Shown here: piece by piece, positions 33,932-42,972 of the stretch
Layout of the letters: every line of letters starts with the position of its first letter
How positions within the stretch are numbered: position 1 is the first letter of the stretch
Assembly (NCBI RefSeq): GCF_027922005.1
Contig: NZ_BSEV01000002.1
Coordinates: 1 to 64,000, forward strand
Source of the DNA: Streptosporangium carneum
GTDB taxonomy: Bacteria > Actinomycetota > Actinomycetes > Streptosporangiales > Streptosporangiaceae
Reading direction: 5' to 3'
Length of the DNA stretch: 64,000 bases
Made by a program: the position numbers and the translations under genes
The notes under the pieces: generated by a model
What the model was told of the DNA's origin: nothing
Database searches by the model: none
Seen by the model: the letters and a program-made list of their open reading frames with translations, nothing else

Positions 33932-34918
33932 TCAGGGGGTTCGGGGGTCCGCCCGGCGCTCCCGTTCGACCAGGGCGAAGGCGCCGGTCATGGCCGCGAC
34001 GAGACCGGTCAGCAGGGTGAACAGCGCCACCAGGCCGAGCAGGCCGACGTCGCCGACGCCACCGGAGCCGAACGCGCCCGGCGTCAGCATGACGATCATC
34101 TCCCACAGCGACCCGCCGAACATGACCCCGGAACCGAGCCAGGCGAAGGCGACCGGTCCCCTGAGCGGCCGTGCGGAACGGCCGAGGACGACCGTCAGCA
34201 GGCCGGTCGCGGCGGCGATCGGCGCCAGCGTGTTCGTGGCCGCGCGCAGGTGGAAGACGACGGATCTCGCCGCGACCGCGTCCTCGGGGAGCCCGAGGGT
34301 CGAGCCGAGCAGCCAGCTCAGGTTGACGGCCGCCAGGACCGCGGCGACAACCGCCACCCCTCCGGCGACGAACACCTGAAGCTCCCGCGTCCGGCTCGCC
34401 GGGCCGTCCGAGATCCGACGGGTGAACACACCGGGCCAGCGACGGCGCGCGTGCGACAGGAAAGCCGCGGTGAGCCCCAGCGCCTGGCAGGTGAAGCCGG
34501 TGTAGACGACGGCGTAGACCCACCCCGCCACCGGACTGCCCGGGGCGGTGAGCGGGGCCCCGGAGAGCAGGCCGGCCAGGACGGCGAGCGGCGCCTGAAC
34601 CGCGATCGGGATCAGCAGGCCGGTGCCGAGCCACACGGGCGGCAGGATCATCCCGGCCGGGATCCCGCGTCCCCAGGGCATGACGAAGGCCAGCACGATC
34701 ACCGCTCCCACGGCGTCCATGGCGAAGGTGAGAAGGTTGAGGGCGAAGAAGGCGCCGCCTCCGAACCGTGCGGGGTCGTCGACGCCGAGCGTGCCGCCGG
34801 CCAGCCAGATGATCTTGATGGTGAGGTACGGGAGCATGCCCGCGAGGGCGACCGAGGTCGCCGTGAGCCGCAGGGCCGCGCCCCGGGCCTCGTCCGTCGT
34901 CCGGATGGTTTCCGTCAT
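33932..34918 (-). CDS. Multi-spanning membrane protein of unknown function
   Basis: 328 residues with eight or nine hydrophobic segments. Notable stretches are AGMLPYLTIKIIWLAGG near the N-terminus and GSGVMFGGSLWEMIVML near the C-terminus. I do not recognise the family. ATG 34918 is preferred, behind GGAGGGTCGGGG; the upstream extension of the frame is low-complexity shadow. It is divergent from the tspO-like gene. Confidence 0.7.
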   Translation of the reverse strand: MTETIRTTDEARGAALRLTATSVALAGMLPYLTIKIIWLAGGTLGVDDPARFGGGAFFALNLLTFAMDAVGAVIVLAFVMPWGRGIPAGMILPPVWLGTGLLIPIAVQAPLAVLAGLLSGAPLTAPGSPVAGWVYAVVYTGFTCQALGLTAAFLSHARRRWPGVFTRRISDGPASRTRELQVFVAGGVAVVAAVLAAVNLSWLLGSTLGLPEDAVAARSVVFHLRAATNTLAPIAAATGLLTVVLGRSARPLRGPVAFAWLGSGVMFGGSLWEMIVMLTPGAFGSGGVGDVGLLGLVALFTLLTGLVAAMTGAFALVERERRADPRTP

Positions 34919-35036
34919 GTCCCCGACCCTCCACGGCGCGCGCCCGCCGCTCCTCCCGCCCGGCGGTGATCCGTCTCCCCCACATGGGGGAAACCGCCGC
35001 GTGCCTACGGCGCGAAGAAGAGGGCAGGGAGGACTC

Positions 35037-35510
35037 ATGGTCATCGCTGGACAACCGAAACGCTGGGCGGGGCTGCCCGTCTTCGTCGTCGCACTGGTGC
35101 TGGTCGCGGCCGTCGGATCGCTCGCGGCGATGGACGCGGGCCGCGAGTACCTCGCGCTGGAGCGTCCCCCGTGGGCCCCGCCGCAGTGGCTGTTCGGCCC
35201 GGCGTGGACGGTGCTCTACATCATGATCGCCGTCTCCGGCTGGCTCGCCTGGTCGGCGCGCGGCTGGACCCCCGCGCTCGGCGTCTACGCCGCCCAGCTC
35301 GTGCTCAACGCCGCCTGGACCCCGCTGTTCTTCGGAGCCGACCGGTACGGCCTGGCCTTCGCCGAGATCGTGGTGCTCTGGGGGACGATCGTGGCCACGA
35401 TCGTCATGTTCCGGCCGATCAGCCGCCCGGCCGCCTGGCTGCTGGCGCCGTACCTGGCGTGGGTGACCTACGCGGGCTCGCTGAACCTCGCCGTCTGGCT
35501 GCTGAACTAG
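35037..35510 (+). CDS. tspO: TspO/MBR family tryptophan-rich sensory protein
   Basis: 157 residues with five membrane segments, the normal TspO length. Diagnostic motifs are PPWAPPQWLFGPAWTVLY, AAQLVLNAAWTPLFFG and the final NLAVWLLN. These proteins bind porphyrins and cholesterol-like ligands in membranes; the bacterial role is often linked to tetrapyrrole or stress signalling. ATG 35037 follows GGGAGGACTC. A hairpin overlaps its stop codon. Confidence 0.92.
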   Translation: MVIAGQPKRWAGLPVFVVALVLVAAVGSLAAMDAGREYLALERPPWAPPQWLFGPAWTVLYIMIAVSGWLAWSARGWTPALGVYAAQLVLNAAWTPLFFGADRYGLAFAEIVVLWGTIVATIVMFRPISRPAAWLLAPYLAWVTYAGSLNLAVWLLN

Positions 35511-35555
35511 GTCCCTGTCCCGCCGCGGCGGCCCCCGTGGCGGGACAGGGCCTAG
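35507..35555. terminator. Hairpin spanning the stops of tspO and the response regulator gene
   Basis: CCCTGTCCCGCC (35513-35524) pairs with GGCGGGACAGGG (35539-35550). Outer bases CTAGG and CCTAG extend the stem with one bulge, so both TAG stop codons lie inside the symmetrical structure. It fits a bidirectional terminator between convergent genes. Confidence 0.75.
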
Positions 35556-36202
35556 TCGAGCAGCCCCGCCTCGTGGGCCAGGATCGCGACCTGGACCCGG
35601 TTGCGCGCCCCGAGGCGGGTGAGGATCGTGCTCACGTGGGCCTTGACGGTCCCCTCCACCAGGTGCAGGCGGCGGGCGATCTGCGCGTTCGACAGTCCCT
35701 CGCCGACCAGGGCCAGCACGTCGCGCTCCCTCGGCGTGAGCGCGGCGACCTGCTCGCGGGCGGCCGCCGCCTTCATCGCCCTGCCGTCGCCGAACTCGGC
35801 GATGACCCACCGAGCCACATGCGGCGACAGGTAGGCCGCGCCCTCCGCGACGGCGTGGACCCCGGCCAGCAGCTCCCTGGGATCCCCTGACTTGAGCAGG
35901 AATCCGCTCGCCCCCTGGCCGAGCGCCCTGGCGATGTGGTCGTCCTCGCCGAAGGTGGTCAGCATCAGCACGCCGGCCCCGGGCACGAGACGGCGCAGCT
36001 CCACGAGCGCCGCGAGCCCGTCCATCCTGGGCATGCGGATGTCGAGCAGGACGACGTCCGGACGGTGGCCGAGGCTCAGGTCGACCGCCTGCCGCCCGTC
36101 CCCCGCCTCGGCGACGACCTCGATCTGCGGGTCGGCGTCCAGGATGGCCCGCACCCCGGCCCTGATCATGGCCTCGTCGTCGGCCAGCAACACCCGGATC
36201 AT
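35552..36202 (-). CDS. NarL/FixJ family response regulator
   Basis: 216 residues. The receiver domain (1-120) has Asp8, Asp9, the phospho-acceptor Asp54 in VVLLDIRMP, Thr in LMLTTF and Lys in FLLKSGD. A LuxR-type helix-turn-helix (about 150-210) has LTPRERDVLALVGEGLSNAQIA. It is encoded directly after, and overlaps by four bases, the histidine kinase gene, so the two form a cognate pair. The target genes are not evident. Confidence 0.95.
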   Translation of the reverse strand: MIRVLLADDEAMIRAGVRAILDADPQIEVVAEAGDGRQAVDLSLGHRPDVVLLDIRMPRMDGLAALVELRRLVPGAGVLMLTTFGEDDHIARALGQGASGFLLKSGDPRELLAGVHAVAEGAAYLSPHVARWVIAEFGDGRAMKAAAAREQVAALTPRERDVLALVGEGLSNAQIARRLHLVEGTVKAHVSTILTRLGARNRVQVAILAHEAGLLD

Positions 36203-37506
36203 CGTGCTCCGTCCTCGCTGAAGAACATCCGCTCGTCGTCGGAAGGCGTCACCCCGCCCGGCGGACGCCCCGTCTTTTTGGGGAACCCCCCGTCCTCAGG
36301 GCCTCCTGCTCCCGCCTCGCGGGCGGGCCCCTGCCGGGGAAGCCTGACCGCGACCCGGAAGCCGCCGCCCTCCGGGCCCGCCTCCAGGGTGCCGCCCGCG
36401 AGCCGTACCCGCTCGTGCAGGCCCACCAGGCCAAGCCCGAGGCCACCGCCGCGCGGACGATCCGACGGCGTCTCGGACGCCCGGTTGACGACGTTCACCG
36501 TGATCGCGGCGGTGGTCTCGAGCACCTCCACCGTCACCGGGGAACCCGGGGCGTGCTTGGTGGCGTTGGTCAGCGCCTCCTGGACGACCCGGCACGCCGT
36601 GCGGTCCCGCAGCCTTCCCTCACCGCGCAGCTCGACGGGCACCCCCGAGCCTCTCGCCCTGCCGACGATCTCCGCGACGCTCTCTCCCGCGGGGGCGAGC
36701 GACGCCGGTTCCCCCTCCCTGAGGACGCCGATGATCTCACGGAGGCGTTCGGTGGTCTCCGCGGCGGCCGCGCGCAGCTCCCCCGCGGCTCCGCGGTGCC
36801 GTTCCGGCAGGTCGGGGGCGACCTCGAGGGCGCCGGCCCGCAGCGCGATGAGCGCGAGGTCGTGGCCGAGGGAGTCGTGCATGTCCTGGGCGATGCGGTT
36901 GCGCTCGCGGAGCCGCGCCTGGCTCATGACCAGACGCCGCTCGCGGTCGCGCTGCTCGGCGCGCTGTCGTACCAGCCTGCCGACCGTCCACGGCAGTGCC
37001 GCGGACAGCAGGACGCCGGACAGCGCGGGGATCCAGAGCTCCCTGACCGCGTCGTCCCGGCCGAGGCCGTACGACAGGACGGGGACGGCGACCGCGGCCA
37101 CGGCGAGGATCGCGGCGAAGACGAGCACGGCGGGCCTGGAGCTCGCCGACCTGCGTCCCGCCAGGTAGGCGAGCACGACGGTCGCGAGGGTGAACCCGTT
37201 GAGCGGCCCCACCTTGATCAGCCGGTCTCCCCACAGGGCGCTCGTGGCCAGCCCGTCGTGGACGCTCCACGCCCCCGCCGCCAGGGCGAGCAGCGCCGCC
37301 GCCAGGGGGACCCGCCTGCTCATCGGCACGGCCACCGCCAGCACGACCGCCCCGGCGGCCGCGACGAGGAGCCGCACCGTGTCCGCGGCGGGCTCCCACC
37401 AGAACGGGACGGCGGGGGCCAGGACGGCGGGCAGGCAGAGCACGGCCCAGAGCAGCAGGTCGCGGAGGGCGTCGCCGCCGCCCGGGCGTTGGATCCACCT
37501 CGTCAC
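36199..37506 (-). CDS. Sensor histidine kinase, HisKA_3 (NarX/DesK-like) type
   Basis: 435 residues. About five membrane segments occupy 15-190, without a large extracellular sensor. The phospho-acceptor is in RNRIAQDMHDSLGHDLALI, the HisKA_3 pattern. The ATP-binding domain has QEALTNATKHAPGSP and GGGLGLGLVGLHERV. A polar 50-residue tail follows. It starts with GTG. It autophosphorylates and passes phosphate to the overlapping NarL-type regulator. Confidence 0.93.
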   Translation of the reverse strand: MTRWIQRPGGGDALRDLLLWAVLCLPAVLAPAVPFWWEPAADTVRLLVAAAGAVVLAVAVPMSRRVPLAAALLALAAGAWSVHDGLATSALWGDRLIKVGPLNGFTLATVVLAYLAGRRSASSRPAVLVFAAILAVAAVAVPVLSYGLGRDDAVRELWIPALSGVLLSAALPWTVGRLVRQRAEQRDRERRLVMSQARLRERNRIAQDMHDSLGHDLALIALRAGALEVAPDLPERHRGAAGELRAAAAETTERLREIIGVLREGEPASLAPAGESVAEIVGRARGSGVPVELRGEGRLRDRTACRVVQEALTNATKHAPGSPVTVEVLETTAAITVNVVNRASETPSDRPRGGGLGLGLVGLHERVRLAGGTLEAGPEGGGFRVAVRLPRQGPAREAGAGGPEDGGFPKKTGRPPGGVTPSDDERMFFSEDGAR

Positions 37507-37646
37507 CCCATGACGTTACAGGGCGGCCCCGGTGGCGCGGCTCGCCCTCAAGGAGGGGGCCTCCCCTGACGAAAGTAGGGGGTCGAAGCGGCCGAACGCG
37601 GGATGTGCGAGGCCGTGGCCGATTCCTATGGTCGATGCGAAGGATC

Positions 37647-37735
37647 CCTGAGCCACCTCAGGGACACGCCCCGAAAACTCCGGGGAGCCCCCGGATGTCC
37701 GGAGACCGACAGCTCGGCACCGTGCTGTGAGCAGT
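37647..37735 (+). ncRNA. Structured 5' leader of the DedA gene
   Basis: Successive hairpins: TCCCTGAG/CTCAGGGA (37645-37652/37657-37664), CCCCG/CGGGG, a CCGGA/TCCGG stem and ACAGC/GCTGT. The first three stems appear in the same order in the leader of the gene at 39017 (38870-38923). A shared cis-regulatory RNA is possible. I could not assign it to a known riboswitch class. Confidence 0.4.
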
Positions 37736-37760
37736 CCCCCACACCTACAGGAGCACGGCT

Positions 37761-38390
37761 GTGACGCAGGCCATCCTCGACGTCGTCCATCAGGCGATGT
37801 CCTCACCCTGGATCTATCTGGCGCTGTTCGCGCTGGCGATGCTCGACGGGTTCTTTCCCATCGTGCCCGCCGAGACGTCCGTCATCACGGCGGGCGTGTT
37901 CGCCGCCTCGACCGGCGCCCCCAACCTCGCGCTGGTGATCGCGGTGGCGGCGCTCGGCGCGTTCGTCGGCGACCACGTCTCGTACGCCATCGGACGGACC
38001 ACCAACAACCGGCTGCGCAACGGCAGGCGCAGCGGCAAGGCGATGGCCTGGGCCGAGAAGGCCCTGGCCGAGCGGGGCGGGCTGGTCCTGGTCGTGGCCC
38101 GCTACATCCCCGCGGGCAGGACGGCCTGCACCATCACCATGGGAGCCGTCGCCTACCCCCGCCGCTCGTTCGCCTTCTTCGACGCCGTCGCCGCCGTCTC
38201 GTGGGCGATCTACTCGGGGCTGATCGGCTACGTGGGCGGCGCGGCCTTCGAGAACGACCCGATCAAGGGCCTGCTGCTCGGTCTCGGCATCGCCCTGTCG
38301 ATCACCGCGGTGGTCGAGATCGTCCGTCACGTGCGACGTCGCCGTACCGCGGAGGAGCCCCGGCCCGCCGCCGTCAAGGTCCGCGACTGA
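37761..38390 (+). CDS. DedA family membrane protein
   Basis: 209 residues with the DedA/SNARE-associated layout. MLDGFFPIVPAETSVI carries the conserved acidic and proline residues, GDHVSYAIGR and ARYIPAGRTACTI are the G-D and R-F-x-P-x-R-like motifs, and GAVAYPRRSFAFFD follows. DedA proteins are linked to undecaprenyl-phosphate and phospholipid flipping and to proton-motive-force maintenance. GTG 37761 has AGGAG upstream. A structured leader precedes it. Confidence 0.9.
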   Translation: MTQAILDVVHQAMSSPWIYLALFALAMLDGFFPIVPAETSVITAGVFAASTGAPNLALVIAVAALGAFVGDHVSYAIGRTTNNRLRNGRRSGKAMAWAEKALAERGGLVLVVARYIPAGRTACTITMGAVAYPRRSFAFFDAVAAVSWAIYSGLIGYVGGAAFENDPIKGLLLGLGIALSITAVVEIVRHVRRRRTAEEPRPAAVKVRD

Positions 38391-38403
38391 CCGGAGGCGC
38401 CTT

Positions 38404-38805
38404 TCATCCTCTCCGCCAGATCAGGGTGTGCCATCTGCCCCCCTCGGGGGCGGCGAGGATGAGCCGGTCGCCGTCGAAGTTCATCTCGCGGATCTGGGTC
38501 GTGCCGGTGAAGGCCGGGTTGAGCGCCATCTCGATGTCATGGGCCACGTAACCCTCGCGGACCTCGTAGCGGCCGGAGTAGCAGAAGAACGACGCGAACG
38601 CCTCCGCCCGCGCCTCCGGGGGCGCCTGGCGGGGGTCGGCTCCGGGCAGCGGCGGACGGCGCGCACGCGCGACGGTCACGCTCATGTGGCCGTCGGCGGT
38701 GTAGCAGAGCAGGCCGACCGCGTCGCGGCCGAAGGGGTGGGAGGCCCGCCCGCCGGAACGGGTGATCCGCCACTCGACCAGGCGCCAGGCTCCGACCAGA
38801 TCCAT
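38404..38805 (-). CDS. Lipocalin-like domain protein
   Basis: 133 residues. The pattern LVGAWRLVEWRI, then FGRDAVGLLCYTADGHMSVT, then SGRYEVREGYVAHDIEMALNP and a WRRG end, is that of lipocalin-like domain PF13924, a single small beta-barrel. The ligand is unknown. It converges with the DedA gene (13 bases between them). Confidence 0.85.
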   Translation of the reverse strand: MDLVGAWRLVEWRITRSGGRASHPFGRDAVGLLCYTADGHMSVTVARARRPPLPGADPRQAPPEARAEAFASFFCYSGRYEVREGYVAHDIEMALNPAFTGTTQIREMNFDGDRLILAAPEGGRWHTLIWRRG

Positions 38806-38844
38806 GCCCGCGAAACTACGATAAGCGAAGCCAGCGGGTCAACA

Positions 38845-38971
38845 GCCCCGATCCGGATCCCGGGGAATTCCCCTGCGAGTCAGGGAGAACCCCGATGGTT
38901 TCGGGGCCCGCGTCACGGGACGCTGCCAGTGGTCCTCCGGAAGACCTCAATCGGACGCCTCCTTGAGGCGT
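38845..38971 (+). ncRNA. Structured 5' leader of the DMT-GT4 operon
   Basis: Consecutive hairpins: CCCTG/CAGGG (38871-38885), CCCCGA/TCGGGG (38890-38906), CCC-GGG around GCGTC/GACGC, GGTC/GACC, and a final perfect ACGCCTC-CTT-GAGGCGT (38955-38971) some 45 bases before the start codon. The first three match the DedA leader in order and partly in sequence. No U-tract follows the last stem. Confidence 0.4.
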
Positions 38972-39016
38972 ATCGGCCATCTCGCCATGTCTTCATCTGC
39001 TATGGAAGGAGTGCGC

Positions 39017-39835
39017 ATGACCGTTTTGGCCGCCGGCCTGGCATTGCTGGGATCGCTGTTCTTCGCACTCGGGGCCGCACTGCAACAGTCCGAAGCGGTG
39101 AGTGCGGGACGGCCCACCCTGCGTCACCTCGCCAGGCGTCCCCGATGGCTGCTCGGCGGCCTCGCCATCGGGGTCGGCACCGCGCTGCACGTCCTCGCCC
39201 TGAGGTACGGCCCGCTCACGATCGTCCAGCCGATGGGCGTGGCCAGCCTGCTGTTCGCCCTCCCCTGCGCCGCCGCTCTCGGGCGTCGCAGGCCCAGGCC
39301 CGGTGAGCTCGCCGCCGCGGCCGTGATCGCCGTCGGGCTCATCGGCCTGGTGACGGTCGTGCCCCAGCACACCGGCGATCCGCGTCTCAGCACCGGAGGG
39401 GCGGTGACCCTGCTCGCGGGGGCGGCCACCGTCGCCCTCGCCCTGTGGGTCGCCGCCCGGCAGGCCCCGCCCGCCGGGCGCGCGGTGCTGCTCGCCCTGG
39501 CGGCCGGGGTGCTGTACGGCGCGACCGCCACGCTCACCAGGGTCCTGGTCTACGGGAACTGGGAGTTCTGGTTCCTGCTCGCCGTCCCGCTGCCCGCCCT
39601 GATCGCGCTGGCACTGCTGCAGCGCGCCTACGCCGTCGGCCACTTCGGCGTCGCCTTCGCGGCCCTCCAGGTGGCCGACCCTCTCACCGCTGTCGCATTC
39701 GGAGCCCTGCTGCTCGGCGAACCTCTGCCGACCGGTGTGGCGAGCACGCTGACCGCGCTGGCCGCGGCCGCGCTCACCGCCGGGGGCACCGTCGCGCTGG
39801 CACGCACCACTCCGCTGTCCCCCCACATCCGATAG
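39017..39835 (+). CDS. DMT superfamily membrane transporter (EamA/NIPA-like)
   Basis: 272 residues, about nine to ten membrane segments. The LRYGPLTIVQPMGVASLLFAL and FAALQVADPLTAVAFGALLLGE blocks are the two internal-repeat signatures of drug/metabolite transporters and magnesium-transporter NIPA relatives. The substrate is unknown. ATG 39017 has AAGGAG at ideal spacing. The glycosyltransferase gene follows after 19 bases, so they are likely co-transcribed. Confidence 0.8.
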   Translation: MTVLAAGLALLGSLFFALGAALQQSEAVSAGRPTLRHLARRPRWLLGGLAIGVGTALHVLALRYGPLTIVQPMGVASLLFALPCAAALGRRRPRPGELAAAAVIAVGLIGLVTVVPQHTGDPRLSTGGAVTLLAGAATVALALWVAARQAPPAGRAVLLALAAGVLYGATATLTRVLVYGNWEFWFLLAVPLPALIALALLQRAYAVGHFGVAFAALQVADPLTAVAFGALLLGEPLPTGVASTLTALAAAALTAGGTVALARTTPLSPHIR

Positions 39836-39854
39836 CCAGACGAACGGAGTAACG

Positions 39855-41063
39855 ATGGCCATGTCAGCAGCACCGATGCTCGCCCCCGCTCTCCCCGCCG
39901 TCCGACCGAGGCGGGTTCTGATAGCCACCGACACCTACCCTCCGGACGTGAACGGCACCGCCTACTTCACCTACCGGCTGGCCTGCGGCCTGGCCGAGCG
40001 CGGCAACGAGGTCCACGTGGTCTGCGCGTCGGACGAGGGACCCGCGAGGACCCACCAGATGGACGGAGTGACCGTGCACCGGTTACGCTCCGCGCCGCTG
40101 CTGGTGCACCCGACCATGCGTTTCTCCGTGCCGGCCCGCCTCGACCGGCTGGTGGACGCGGTCGCCCCCGACGTGGTCCACGTCCAGGGGCACTTCGTGA
40201 TCGGCAGGGCCGCGATCTCGGCGGCCCGGCGCGGCGGCGTGCCCGTGGTCGCGACCAACCACTTCATGCCGGACAACCTCTTCCAGTTCGCGCACGTCCC
40301 GGGCCCGCTGCGTGAGCGGGCGGCCCGCCTGGCGTGGCGGGACTTCAACCGGATCTTCTCCCGGGTCGACCGGGTGACCACGCCGACCAGGATCGCCGCC
40401 GGGCTGCTGACCGGCAGGCGTTTCACCCGCACGGTCGAGGCGGTCTCGTGCGGCATCGACCTCGAACGGTTCCACCCGCACGCGGAGCCCAGGGCGTGGG
40501 CGCGCAAGGCCTTCGACCTGCCCGACCGGGACACCGTGCTGTTCGTGGGGCGGCTTGACGAGGAGAAGAGGCTGGACGAGCTCATCAGGGCCCTGCCGTA
40601 CGTCCTCAACGAGACGGACGCGCAGGTCGCACTGGTCGGCACCGGAGGGCAGCGGGCCGCGCTGGAGAGGCTGGCGCACCGGATCGGGGTGGGCGAGCGC
40701 GTGATCTTCCTCGGGTTCGTGCCCGACGAGGCGATCCCGCAGGTCTACGCCGCGGCCGACGTGTTCGCCATGCCCAGCGTCGCGGAGTTGCAGAGCATCG
40801 CGACGCTCGAGGCCATGGCCACCGGCCTGCCGGTGGTGGCGGCGGACGCGATGGCGCTGCCCCACCTCGTACGGCCCGGCGAGAACGGCAGGCTGTTCAC
40901 TCCCGGTGACGTGCGGGGGCTCGCCCGTCACCTGAGCGACCTGCTCGGTTCCCCGCAGACGCGCGTCACCATGGGCGCGGCGAGCCGCGCGATCGCGCTG
41001 ACCCACGACCACCAGTCGTCCCTCGCCCGTTTCGAGGCGATCTATCAGGAAGTGGCGCGGTGA
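39855..41063 (+). CDS. GT4 family glycosyltransferase
   Basis: 402 residues in two Rossmann halves (GT-B fold). The N-terminal half has IATDTYPPDVNGTAYFTYRLA and VVHVQGHFVIG. The C-terminal half has VLFVGRLDEEKRLDELI and the nucleotide-sugar motif MPSVAELQSIATLEAMATGLPVV, though E-x7-E is in ELQSIATLE form. It resembles mycobacterial PimB/MgtA-like enzymes that use mannose or glucose donors. It is the middle gene of a three-gene operon and its stop overlaps the next start. Confidence 0.9.
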   Translation: MAMSAAPMLAPALPAVRPRRVLIATDTYPPDVNGTAYFTYRLACGLAERGNEVHVVCASDEGPARTHQMDGVTVHRLRSAPLLVHPTMRFSVPARLDRLVDAVAPDVVHVQGHFVIGRAAISAARRGGVPVVATNHFMPDNLFQFAHVPGPLRERAARLAWRDFNRIFSRVDRVTTPTRIAAGLLTGRRFTRTVEAVSCGIDLERFHPHAEPRAWARKAFDLPDRDTVLFVGRLDEEKRLDELIRALPYVLNETDAQVALVGTGGQRAALERLAHRIGVGERVIFLGFVPDEAIPQVYAAADVFAMPSVAELQSIATLEAMATGLPVVAADAMALPHLVRPGENGRLFTPGDVRGLARHLSDLLGSPQTRVTMGAASRAIALTHDHQSSLARFEAIYQEVAR

Positions 41064-42079
41064 ACCCGGGCTCCGCGGGCAGAGACGCCGTCAACGGAAG
41101 CTCTGCGGGTGGAGGAAACGTGAACGAAAGCCCGGTGATCGGAAACGCTCTGGCCGGAGGCGCGCCAGGCGGGGGCGTGGCGAGCACAGGTGTGGCGGGC
41201 ACAGGTGTGGCGGGCACAGGTGTGGCGGGCACAGGTGTGGCGAGCATGGGCGGGGCGGGCAGGGCTGTGGCGGGCAGGGCAGGCGCGGACGGGGGCTTCG
41301 CGGGCGGGGACGCCGTGTGGCGCTGGCCGGGAGTGGCCGGGGCGCTGCTCGCCGTCGCCGCGACCGCCTACGCCCACCTGGCCGCCGGGGGCCTGGTGGA
41401 CCCGATGAGAACCCTCATCAGCGACTACGCCCTGCTCGACGGCAGCGCGCTCGCGATGATCTGCGGGACGATCACGCTCGCCATGGGCTCGGTGTGGGTC
41501 GCCTACGGCCTGGCACGGGTCGACCCGGCACGCAGCGCCGCCGCCCGCGTGCTGTTTCTCGCCGGAGCGCTGGGGCTGCTGCTCACCGCGGCCTTCACCA
41601 CGGACGCGGCGCCGGACGTCGTCTCGGCGGGCGGGGAGATCCACCGCTGGTCGGCGGCCGTGGTCTTCACCGCGCTGCCCTGCGCGGGCTGGATGCTCGG
41701 CAGGCGGTTCGGGAGCCCGGCGCTGACGGCCGTCAGCGCGCTGTCGGTCGCGCTGCTCGCGACGTTCCTGGCCGCCCATCCCGGCTCACTGGTCTCGCCC
41801 CTGATCGACGGCCCCGACTACTACGGGCTGGTCCAACGCCTGCTCGTCCTCTCGGACACGGCCCTGGTCCTCCTCGCGGCCCTGACCCTGAACCGCGGGA
41901 TCCGAGGGGGCGGCGAGGGCCGCGGGGACAGGGTCCTCCTCTTCCACCGCGACGCCGGGGGGCGGCCCGCCGGGGGCGCGGCGACGCCCGCCATGTTCAC
42001 CGGCGTCACCCGGTCCTCGAAGACGCCCATCGATGACGTTTCCGCCTCCTCCCTGCCGATGGGCATGGGCCCCGCCTGA
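41060..42079 (+). CDS. DUF998 family membrane protein with repetitive N-terminus
   Basis: 339 residues. The first 90 residues are low-complexity Gly/Ala/Val, including four GVAGT-type units from a 15-bp minisatellite. About six membrane segments follow, with VDPMRTLISDYALLDG and IHRWSAAVVFTALP as in DUF998 proteins. The last 50 residues are polar. GTG 41060 overlaps the glycosyltransferase stop (GTGA). An internal start after the repeats cannot be excluded. Confidence 0.75.
   Translation: MNPGSAGRDAVNGSSAGGGNVNESPVIGNALAGGAPGGGVASTGVAGTGVAGTGVAGTGVASMGGAGRAVAGRAGADGGFAGGDAVWRWPGVAGALLAVAATAYAHLAAGGLVDPMRTLISDYALLDGSALAMICGTITLAMGSVWVAYGLARVDPARSAAARVLFLAGALGLLLTAAFTTDAAPDVVSAGGEIHRWSAAVVFTALPCAGWMLGRRFGSPALTAVSALSVALLATFLAAHPGSLVSPLIDGPDYYGLVQRLLVLSDTALVLLAALTLNRGIRGGGEGRGDRVLLFHRDAGGRPAGGAATPAMFTGVTRSSKTPIDDVSASSLPMGMGPA
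41176..41250 (+). repeat. 15-bp minisatellite in the DUF998 gene
   Basis: Units close to GTGTGGCGGGCACAG are repeated about five times in frame, encoding G-V-A-G-T. The 15-bp period keeps the frame when copy number changes. Confidence 0.85.
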
Positions 42080-42090
42080 GCGGGCGCCGT

Positions 42091-42675
42091 TCAGAGCGAG
42101 GGACCCGGCTGCCCGTCACCGGCGCTCGGGGCGGGCACGTCCACGCCCCGAGCCCAGTCGACGGTGAGCCGTCCGGGGTCCGCCGGGTCGACGCGCACCG
42201 ACACGCCCCTGCCGGGGAGCACCGCGCCGACCAGCAGCCTCGGCAGCGTCTGGCGGTGGTCGACGACGTACGGCTCCGCCTCCCCCGCCCTGACCGCGAG
42301 CCGGAACCGGACGACGGGGCAGTCGTTGACGGACATGCCCGTGTCGGTCATCGCCAGGATGTCGGCCCTGCCTGGCAGGCCCGCGACCAGCAGGTCGTCC
42401 TCACCGCTCAGCCTGCTCACCGCGGACAGGAACCCGCCCATGCCGCCCTCCGCCCCGGGGAGGACCGCCTGCAGGGAACGGTCCCACATCCGGTTGAAGG
42501 AGACGTGGAACAGCAGCGACGAGGCGCCGACGTCCAGCAGGAGCCCGACGATGAAGACGGGAACCGCCCAGGTCGGCAGGTGGAACTCAGTGGTCGGGAC
42601 AACGGCCATGCCGTACAGGCCGACCAGCGTCATCGCCGTGCCCACGCCCACTCCGGCCCAGCCCAGTGCTCTCAT
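42091..42675 (-). CDS. Membrane-anchored protein of unknown function
   Basis: 194 residues. Two membrane helices lie in the first 65 residues, followed by a soluble domain with VVRFRLAVRAGEAEPYVVDHRQTLPR and VSVRVDPADPGRLTVDW, a beta-rich pattern like cell-surface DUF3592-type proteins. The family is not recognised with confidence. ATG 42675 has GAGGTGAGG upstream. It converges on the DUF998 gene. Confidence 0.7.
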   Translation of the reverse strand: MRALGWAGVGVGTAMTLVGLYGMAVVPTTEFHLPTWAVPVFIVGLLLDVGASSLLFHVSFNRMWDRSLQAVLPGAEGGMGGFLSAVSRLSGEDDLLVAGLPGRADILAMTDTGMSVNDCPVVRFRLAVRAGEAEPYVVDHRQTLPRLLVGAVLPGRGVSVRVDPADPGRLTVDWARGVDVPAPSAGDGQPGPSL

Positions 42676-42972
42676 CGTCCTCACCTCTCGTGATCGTCGG
42701 GCGATCACCGGTGCCGCGCCCCGGTGAGGCCCGGCCGCGGTGATCGACGGGATGATTCTGGGAGGCGCCGCTTGATCGCGGCTTGCGGGACGGTTGCCCG
42801 TCCCTGTCACGGGCGGTGACCGACGAGACGAGGCTTCCCTCGATCATCCAGACGTGCTGTTCCAGCCCCGGCACCGTGGGAGTGTTTCCGTCCCGCCGTG
42901 GCCCCGCCCGCTCACCTCGAGACCCCAGGATGGGCGAGCGGACGGCGTATCCCGCTTACCCGGCTTCGGCCT

